A stretch of DNA of 6,299 nt from Solirubrobacteraceae bacterium (GTDB lineage: Bacteria > Actinomycetota > Thermoleophilia > Solirubrobacterales > Solirubrobacteraceae). Below, piece by piece: positions 1 to 4,692 of this stretch. The position numbers and the translations under genes were made by a program. The stretch lies in the NCBI GenBank assembly GCA_016462625.1, contig JAEMSV010000170.1:1-6299 (forward strand). The letters are read 5' to 3'. The notes under the pieces are model-generated. The model made no database searches and was not told the origin of the DNA. It was given only the letters and a program-made list of their open reading frames with translations. Position 1 is the stretch's first letter. Each line of letters opens with the position of its first letter.

Positions 1-530
1 CCCTGGCCGCTCTGCGGCGGCTGGGGGCGGTCACCCTCTCCACCGATGAGGTGGTCCATGAGCTCTACCGCGGCCCCGAGGTCCGGGACGCCGTGGTCGC
101 GCGCTGGGGCGCCGACGTCGCCCCCAACGGCGAGGTCGACCGCGCCGCGGTCGCGACGCACGCCTTCGCAGCGCCCGAGGAGCGCGCCTGGCTCGAGCAG
201 CTGATCTGGCCGCTCGTCGGCCAGCGCGTCATGGCATTCCGCGCGGAGGCCGATGCCGCCGAGCCGGCGCCCCCCGCCGCCGTCGTGGAGACCCCGCTGC
301 TGTTCGAGGCCGGTATGGACGCCGCGTACGACGCGACCGTCGCCGTCATCGCTCCGGAGGAGGTGCGGGCGGCCCGGGCCGAGGCGCGGGGGCACGCCGC
401 CGTCGACGAGCGGGCGGCCCGTCAGCTCAGCCAGGAGGAGAAGGCGAGCCGGGCGACGTACGCTGTGGTCAACGACGGCTCCGTCGAGGAGCTGGAAGCG
501 AAGTTGTCGGACGTCCTCGCCAAGCTGTAG
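1..530 (+). CDS. coaE: Dephospho-CoA kinase, 5'-truncated by window edge
   Basis: CoaE carries out the last step of coenzyme A synthesis in the cytoplasm: it phosphorylates the 3'-hydroxyl of the dephospho-CoA ribose using ATP. The first complete in-frame codon is at 3, and 175 residues are visible before the TAG at 528-530. The visible part opens with LAALRRLGAVTLSTDEVVHE, the usual CoaE segment just after the P-loop. The Asp of STDEVVH matches the conserved substrate-binding Asp (DAD in Escherichia coli). PLLFE (nt 294-308) is the family signature, followed by the expected helix with Arg/Gln-rich lid (ERAARQLSQEEKASRA) and a VVNDGS strand near the end. The start codon and the Walker A motif lie outside the window; about 20-25 residues are missing, giving a normal total near 200. 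An in-frame GTG at 51 is internal, since family-conserved sequence continues upstream of it. Unlike mycobacterial CoaE there is no C-terminal fusion domain. The next gene begins 10 bp later, so an operon is likely. Confidence 0.93.
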   Translation, partial: LAALRRLGAVTLSTDEVVHELYRGPEVRDAVVARWGADVAPNGEVDRAAVATHAFAAPEERAWLEQLIWPLVGQRVMAFRAEADAAEPAPPAAVVETPLLFEAGMDAAYDATVAVIAPEEVRAARAEARGHAAVDERAARQLSQEEKASRATYAVVNDGSVEELEAKLSDVLAKL

Positions 531-540
531 TCCTTCGTCC

Positions 541-1206
541 ATGAGCGCCCGTCCCACCGCCCACCAGCTGCGCAGTGGCAGCTCGCGCCGGCGCCCCTCA
601 GGCGCCGCGGCCGAGCGACGCCGCAGTGTGCGGCGACGGCGCCTCGCGATCATCGTGGTCGCGCTTCTGGCGGCTGCGGTCGGCGCGGTGACCCTCGCGC
701 CCCAAGTGCACCACGCGGCAGAGGAGATCTCACTCCCGCTGCGCCACGAGGACGTCATCCGCCAGCAGGCCCAGGACAAGGGGCTCTCGCCCGAGCTGAT
801 CGCGGCGGTCATCTACACGGAGTCCCGCTTCCGCGACGAGACCTCGCCGGCGGGTGCGAAGGGCCTGATGCAGATCACCCCCGACACGGCGAAGTTCATC
901 GCGCAGAAGTCGGGCGGCTCCGCCTTCGAGCTCCGCGACCTGGGCACCCCGCAGATCAACATCGCCTACGGCAGCTGGTACCTGCGCTACCTGCTCGACC
1001 GCTACGGCGAGAACGAGCTGCTCGCCCTCGCGGCCTACAACGGCGGGGAGGGAAACGTCGACCGCTGGCTGGGGGAGCACGGCGCGGCCGGCCGGGAGTT
1101 CACGGCGGACACGATCCCGTTCCCTGAGACCCGGCACTACGTGCAGAAGGTCGAGGAGATGAAGGGCGAGTACCGCGCGCGGTACCCCGCAGAGCTCGGG
1201 CTCTAG
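541..1206 (+). CDS. Membrane-anchored lytic transglycosylase (SLT domain)
   Basis: A predicted peptidoglycan lytic transglycosylase, which cleaves the MurNAc-GlcNAc bond to leave a 1,6-anhydroMurNAc end. It has 221 residues. Residues 1-34 are a cytoplasmic tail with 12 arginines; 35-53 (LAIIVVALLAAAVGAVTLA) form one membrane segment, leaving the catalytic part outside the cell. The SLT (goose-lysozyme-like) domain covers about 70-205: YTESRF with the presumed catalytic Glu94, GLMQITPDTA (108-117), NIAYGSWYLRYLL (140-152), AAYNGGEGNV (164-173) and ETRHYV (196-201). These are the standard family 1 motifs in the right order and spacing. ATG 541 is chosen because it is the first start after the coaE stop and gives a complete tail plus anchor. 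The open frame reaches back to 253, but only as an off-frame reading of coaE. No Shine-Dalgarno sequence precedes the ATG (TCCTTCGTCC), so translation may depend on ribosomes finishing coaE. I cannot say which named transglycosylase it corresponds to; its short single-domain form resembles the anchored transglycosylases common in actinobacteria. Confidence 0.9.
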   Translation: MSARPTAHQLRSGSSRRRPSGAAAERRRSVRRRRLAIIVVALLAAAVGAVTLAPQVHHAAEEISLPLRHEDVIRQQAQDKGLSPELIAAVIYTESRFRDETSPAGAKGLMQITPDTAKFIAQKSGGSAFELRDLGTPQINIAYGSWYLRYLLDRYGENELLALAAYNGGEGNVDRWLGEHGAAGREFTADTIPFPETRHYVQKVEEMKGEYRARYPAELGL

Positions 1207-1355
1207 CACCTCCTGTCGGTGCAACCGGCATTGCGTGGGTGGCCGGAGTGTCGATGCTCTGCCAATCTGCGCGCCGCGCGCCGCCCGCAGACGGGGGTCA
1301 TGGCAGGACGCGGCCCGGCGCCGACCACACCCTCCGAGCAGCTAGGACCACATCG

Positions 1356-2699
1356 ATGCGCCCGACGTGCGCGGCCTTCGCCGCCCTGGTCGTGTGCGCG
1401 CTCGCGACTGCCGCATCGCCTGCGCACGCCGACACCTACACCGTCCATGCATGCCGCACTCCGGCCGGAGTCCCGGCCCCGGCCGCCGGCTGGCAGGGCA
1501 CGAAGGCGGGAAGCGCCGAGGCGACGAACGGCTGCGCGCCGGCTGGGCTCGGCGTCGCGTTGATCGGCGGCGGTCCGTGGGATGGCGGCACCGGGGCCAA
1601 CCAGCAGTTCACGGCGCCCGCGGACACGCGGATCGTGCGCGTGCGCATGCGGCGCACCACGGCCGGGCTCGCGCCGAGCGGCGGGACATCGCTGGGGTAC
1701 TACCTGCGGGCCGACACCCGGATGCTCGAGGGCTGCGCGCCCGGGCCGGGCTCCAACTGCGTGGGGGATCTCACCGGTGATGTCGACGCCGCCGGACTCG
1801 ACGCGGGCCTCGTGCGGTTCAACGCCGGATGCGGTGCGTTCTTCCCCGATACGTGCGGCGGCGCGCCGCTGCGCGTCGACGTGTCGGAGGCGGCGGTCAC
1901 GCTGCGCGACGCGATCCCGCCGACGGTCAGCAACGTGCGGGTCTCCGACGCCGACGGGACGTCGACCAAGGTCACGCTGGGGTTCGACGCGGCGGACCGT
2001 GGGGGCGGCGTCTACCGCCGCCTCGTGAAGGTCGACGGCAAGCTGACCGCGGCCGATCCCGTCGCGGGCGAGACGTGCACCGACGCCGCGCCGGCGGACA
2101 CCGATCCGTACCAGTTCGTCGCGCCGGCGCCGTGCCCGACGGTCGTAAGCGGCCTCGGGCAGACGGTCGACGTCAGCAAGCTGCCCGCGGGCGAACACGT
2201 CGTCGAGGTCCAGGTCGAGGACGCCGCGGGCAACGCCGCCACGGTCTACGGACCCGAGACCCTCCCGCGCCTGAACGGTGAGCGCATGGACGGTGCCGCC
2301 ACCCAGCAGGAGGCGGTCCAGGCTGCGCTGGGCGCCCGGGTCCACGTCTACTTCCAGGCGAACAAGAAGCGCGCGTTCAGCTCGCGGTACGGGCGGCGCG
2401 TGGTCGTCCGCGGCAACCTCCGCGACGCGAAGAACCGGCCCGTCGTCGGCGCGCGGCTCGACGTCTACCACCTGGTGGGGGGCAAGAAGTCGCTCGTGAA
2501 GACCGGCCTGAAGTCCCGCAAGGGCGGGCGCATCACCGTGATCCTTCCGATGAACCTCGGGACGCGGAAGATCCAGTTCGCCTACCGCGCGCTGCGCCCG
2601 GGCAAGATCACGCACAGCCAGACGCTGAGCCTGACCGTCCGTGACGGGAAGGGGCGGCTCGTGACCAAGCCCCTGGACGCCAAGGGACCGCAGTTCTGA
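1356..2699 (+). CDS. Secreted multi-domain beta-rich protein, Ig-like and CarboxypepD_reg-like modules
   Basis: A 447-residue exported protein of unknown function. Residues 1-25 are a Sec signal peptide with hydrophobic core 6-20 and a likely cleavage after AHA (25), so the mature chain starts DTYTVHAC. I recall this opening from many secreted proteins of Solirubrobacterales. Residues 26-185 look like a glycine-rich beta domain. About 188-305 (PPTVSNVRVSD ... VQVEDAAGNAATVYG) resemble a bacterial Ig-like module with the typical DAAGN turn. About 345-430 (RRVVVRGNLRDAKNRPVVGA...) resemble a carboxypeptidase-regulatory or Ig-like beta sandwich with a basic surface. The mature part has eight cysteines (33, 60, 127, 135, 159, 167, 241, 260), consistent with disulfides outside the cell. 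There is no C-terminal membrane helix, sortase motif or catalytic signature. ATG 1356 is preferred: TAGGA at 1343-1347 is a spaced Shine-Dalgarno and the signal peptide begins at once. An upstream GTG at 1239 would bury the signal. Adhesion or surface binding is only a guess. Confidence 0.8.
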   Translation: MRPTCAAFAALVVCALATAASPAHADTYTVHACRTPAGVPAPAAGWQGTKAGSAEATNGCAPAGLGVALIGGGPWDGGTGANQQFTAPADTRIVRVRMRRTTAGLAPSGGTSLGYYLRADTRMLEGCAPGPGSNCVGDLTGDVDAAGLDAGLVRFNAGCGAFFPDTCGGAPLRVDVSEAAVTLRDAIPPTVSNVRVSDADGTSTKVTLGFDAADRGGGVYRRLVKVDGKLTAADPVAGETCTDAAPADTDPYQFVAPAPCPTVVSGLGQTVDVSKLPAGEHVVEVQVEDAAGNAATVYGPETLPRLNGERMDGAATQQEAVQAALGARVHVYFQANKKRAFSSRYGRRVVVRGNLRDAKNRPVVGARLDVYHLVGGKKSLVKTGLKSRKGGRITVILPMNLGTRKIQFAYRALRPGKITHSQTLSLTVRDGKGRLVTKPLDAKGPQF

Positions 2700-2718
2700 G
2701 CTGACGGCCCGTCCCGGA

Positions 2719-2724
2719 TAGGGT
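2719..2724 (+). promoter_or_regulatory. Candidate -10 element (leaderless type) of the hydrolase gene
   Basis: TAGGGT fits the actinobacterial TANNNT -10 pattern and ends exactly 6 nt before the ATG at 2731. This spacing would place transcription start on the A of the start codon. No good -35 is seen; the nearest TT-containing hexamer, TTCTGA (2694-2699), is 19 bp upstream and overlaps the previous gene's stop. The same bases also hold AGGG, which could instead act as a Shine-Dalgarno sequence if the gene is read through from upstream. The sequence alone does not decide between the two. Confidence 0.35.
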
Positions 2725-2730
2725 TCGGAT

Positions 2731-3804
2731 ATGGAGACGCCCGACCATCCCGCCGTCCTCTTCGTCGAGCACTACGTGGCGCGGGGCGCGCTGTCGCTCC
2801 CGCCCCGGGCCTTGCGGATCCTGGGCCGCGGGCTGCCCGAGCCGGAGGGCCGGGCGCCCGCGCCGGACATCGCGCTGCTGCTGCGGATCATGGGGCTGAC
2901 GGGTGAGCGGGCACTCGGGGAGGGCGACGATCCGGTCCGCCGGCGGGAGGCCACGCGGCGAGGCTCGGCGTCGGTCGCCGCTCGCCGTCCGGACGGCGTG
3001 ACGGCGAGCGCGGCGACGGTCGCCGGCGGGGAGGGCGATCTGCCGGCGCGACTGTACGTCCCGTCGCTCGACACGGACGGGCGCCTGCTGATGTACGTGC
3101 ACGGCGGCGGCTGGGTCACGGGCGACCTCGACACGCACGACACGCTGTGCCGCTTCCTCGCGGTGCAGATGCAGACGCGCGTGCTCGCGATCGACTACCG
3201 CCTGGCGCCCGAGCATCCGTACCCGGCGGCGGCCGACGACGCGCTCGCGGCGTTCGCCGACATCGTGGCGCGGGCGGCCGAGTTCGGCGCGCGCCCGGAC
3301 CGCATCGCCGTCGGCGGTGACAGCGCGGGCGGCAACCTCGCGGCGGTCGTCGCGCAGCAGACAGCAGGCGCGCAGCGTCCCTCGGGCGCACTGCTGCTCT
3401 ACCCGGCGTGCGACTTCACCGGCGGCGGGCCGTCGCGCGACACGTTCGCCCGGGGCTTCTTGCTGGAGAAGCCGGACATGGACTGGTGCCAGGACGCGTA
3501 CGTCCCCGCCGGGACCGATCTGCAAGACGCGCGGCTGTCGCCGAAGTTCGGGGAGGTCGACGCCGACCACCCGCCGACGGTGGTCGTCACGGCAGGGTTC
3601 GACCCGCTGCGTGACGAAGGCGACGACTACGCGGCCCAACTCCGCGAGGCCGGCGTGCCCGCAGTCCTCCGTCGCTACGACGGCCTGATCCACGGCTTCG
3701 CCAATCTCACCGCGGTCAGCCCGAGCAGCCGCGAGGCGATGATCGACTGCGCCGGTGCGCTGCGGACGCTGCTGGAGCTGCCGCGCGTCGCTGCGACCGC
3801 GTAG
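2731..3804 (+). CDS. Alpha/beta hydrolase, HSL-family esterase/lipase
   Basis: A predicted cytoplasmic carboxylesterase of the hormone-sensitive-lipase (bacterial lipase family IV) type, hydrolysing carboxylic esters of unknown natural substrate. It has 357 residues, no signal peptide and no membrane segment. The oxyanion-hole motif HGGGW is at 124-128. The nucleophile elbow GDSAG is at 196-200 with catalytic Ser198; DPLRDEG supplies the acid, Asp291, and GLIHGF supplies His321. DYRLAPEHPYPAA (155-167) is also a family hallmark. All triad residues are present, so it should be active. The 120 or so residues before HGGGW are longer than in most ~310-residue members and would form an enlarged cap. 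ATG 2731 is supported by GGATAGGG just upstream (2716-2723), which can be read as a Shine-Dalgarno or a -10 element. The gene starts 31 bp after the secreted-protein gene on the same strand and converges on the minus-strand gene 7 bp beyond its stop. Neighbours do not reveal the substrate. Other uses of this fold (amide hydrolase, deacetylase) cannot be excluded. Confidence 0.9.
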   Translation: METPDHPAVLFVEHYVARGALSLPPRALRILGRGLPEPEGRAPAPDIALLLRIMGLTGERALGEGDDPVRRREATRRGSASVAARRPDGVTASAATVAGGEGDLPARLYVPSLDTDGRLLMYVHGGGWVTGDLDTHDTLCRFLAVQMQTRVLAIDYRLAPEHPYPAAADDALAAFADIVARAAEFGARPDRIAVGGDSAGGNLAAVVAQQTAGAQRPSGALLLYPACDFTGGGPSRDTFARGFLLEKPDMDWCQDAYVPAGTDLQDARLSPKFGEVDADHPPTVVVTAGFDPLRDEGDDYAAQLREAGVPAVLRRYDGLIHGFANLTAVSPSSREAMIDCAGALRTLLELPRVAATA

Positions 3805-3811
3805 CGCCGGG

Positions 3812-4591
3812 TCAGGCGGCCGAGATGGTGACGTCGGTGACCGTGATCGCGGTGGACGGGCGGATCACGATCTGCCCCGGCGTCGCACGTGTCCAGTAGA
3901 GGAATCCGTCGCCGACGGCGACCGGAGCCGGCGAGGAGGCGGCCGCCAGGGCAGCGGTCTGCGTGTTGTCGCCCATCCGGATCACCAGCGTCGAGCCGTT
4001 GACGATCAGGCTGGCGCCGGCCTGGAACGTCAGGGTGCCCAGGACCAGCGTCAGCGGGTCGCGAGAGGTGAGGAACAGCGGGCTCTCCGGGGTGATGGTG
4101 ATGTTCTCGGCCGCGATCGGGGCGAGCTGCGCGGAGAAGTGGACGGCGTTGATCGGGTCGACGAACAGGCTGACGTCGCGCAGGCGCCGCGCCGGGCGGC
4201 CGTTCCTCGCACGGACCGTGTAGCGCACACCGCCTCGGATCTTGCGCGCGGAGAGGAGCTCGACGACGGTCTCGCTGTTGCGGCCGCCGCGCGTCCCGAC
4301 GAGCGCCGCGTTGGGCGCGTCGCGGCCGAAGTCGCCGCGCCAGAGGTCCACGTAGGTGTCGACCGAGACGCGCGAGCTCCGGCGCTGCGGCCGGTCGTCG
4401 AAGCGCAGGATGGTCGCGGGCGTGCCCCGGAGGGTCAGGGTGAACAGGTTCCCGCGCACCGGGGTGGCGGTCGCCGTCGTGGCGGACTGCACGAACAGCT
4501 CGGAGGTCGCGGACGCCGTCGCCGGGGCGCACGCGGTCAGCGCCAGGGCGGCCAACAGGGCTCGGGCGGGTCGGGCCACGCGGAGTGTCAT
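3812..4591 (-). CDS. Exported (possibly lipoprotein) protein with FDDRP/PNAAL core, function unknown
   Basis: A 259-residue exported protein. The N-terminus MTLRVARPARALLAALALTAC is a signal peptide with a lipobox-like LTAC (18-21), so Cys21 could be lipid-modified; ordinary cleavage after ATASA (28) is the alternative. Residues about 30-150 contain LFTLTLRGTPATILRFDDRP, with FDDRP at 64-68, then VDLW (81-84), DAPNAAL (91-97), VVELLSARK (109-117) and YTVRA (124-128). I recall this order, F-x-DRP-x-R followed by PPNAAL and VVEL, from a widespread uncharacterised family of exported bacterial proteins. Residues 160-259 are rich in Thr, Val, Ile and Ala with short alternating strands (TLTFQAGASLIVNGSTLVI), suggesting a beta-rich tail. 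The start at 4591 is chosen because the signal peptide follows immediately and GGACAGGG lies 3-10 nt upstream. The open frame extends to 4726, but that would add a charged 45-residue leader and overlap uvrB. It is divergent from uvrB and convergent with the hydrolase. No catalytic role can be claimed. Confidence 0.75.
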   Translation of the reverse strand: MTLRVARPARALLAALALTACAPATASATSELFVQSATTATATPVRGNLFTLTLRGTPATILRFDDRPQRRSSRVSVDTYVDLWRGDFGRDAPNAALVGTRGGRNSETVVELLSARKIRGGVRYTVRARNGRPARRLRDVSLFVDPINAVHFSAQLAPIAAENITITPESPLFLTSRDPLTLVLGTLTFQAGASLIVNGSTLVIRMGDNTQTAALAAASSPAPVAVGDGFLYWTRATPGQIVIRPSTAITVTDVTISAA

Positions 4592-4631
4592 GTCCCTGTC
4601 CGTCGGCGCGCACCCCTCGGGATTGAGCGTT

Positions 4632-4670
4632 TCCGTGGCCGTCGCGGGTATTGCGGACAGTCCGTGGCCG
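4632..4670. repeat. 10-bp direct repeat in the divergent uvrB upstream region
   Basis: TCCGTGGCCG occurs at 4632-4641 and again, identically, at 4661-4670, with a start-to-start period of 29 bp. The second copy lies inside the dyad at 4651-4673. Both copies fall in the 101-bp non-coding stretch (4592-4692) between the divergent starts. A pair of binding sites on nearly the same DNA face is one reading; chance in GC-rich DNA is the other. Confidence 0.5.
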
Positions 4671-4673
4671 CAA
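4651..4673. promoter_or_regulatory. Candidate operator: TTGCGG-N11-CCGCAA inverted repeat upstream of uvrB
   Basis: The arms TTGCGG (4651-4656) and CCGCAA (4668-4673) are perfect reverse complements. Counting inward, 8 of 9 positions per arm match across a 5-nt centre (arms TTGCGGACA and TGGCCGCAA). The dyad sits 19-42 nt before the uvrB ATG, just upstream of the proposed -10 element, where a repressor would block polymerase. It presents a -35-like TTGCGG on each strand, so it could serve both divergent genes. It does not match the GAAC-N4-GTTC LexA box of well-studied actinobacteria. The regulator is unknown. Confidence 0.4.
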
Positions 4674-4680
4674 CCGCCGC

Positions 4681-4686
4681 TACGGT
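4681..4686 (+). promoter_or_regulatory. Candidate -10 element (leaderless type) of uvrB
   Basis: TACGGT fits TANNNT and ends 6 nt before the uvrB ATG (4693), which would put transcription start on the start codon. The only classical -35 candidate, TTGCGG at 4651, is 24 bp away, too far for a standard spacer. The overlapping GGTGGA (4684-4689) could instead be a weak Shine-Dalgarno, but it is only 3 nt from the ATG, which is short. Confidence 0.35.
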
Positions 4687-4692
4687 GGATCC

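Noticed and set aside
253..540. Upstream extension of the transglycosylase frame into coaE
   Set aside because: The extra residues are Arg/Pro/Ser-rich out-of-frame coaE. The anchor and tail are complete from ATG 541.
1191..1204. AGAGC/GCTCT hairpin at the transglycosylase stop as a terminator
   Set aside because: Only a 5-bp stem with a 4-nt loop, overlapping the stop codon and with no T run after it; too weak to call.
1266..1291. TCTGCG...CGCAGA hairpin in the 149-bp gap before the secreted-protein gene
   Set aside because: A 6-bp stem around a 14-nt GC-only loop with no T tract. Such stems arise by chance in this base composition. I also see no convincing -35/-10 pair in the gap (TTGCGT at 1231 has no good partner).
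1203..2615. 470-codon open frame on the minus strand opposite the secreted-protein gene
   Set aside because: Arg/Ala/Gly/Asp-rich low-complexity product with no domains. The plus strand has a signal peptide, Shine-Dalgarno and ordered domains, so it is the real gene.
2608..3693. 361-codon open frame on the minus strand opposite the hydrolase
   Set aside because: Antisense shadow of a gene with a complete HSL-family catalytic triad; the product is Arg/Val-rich with no recognisable motif.
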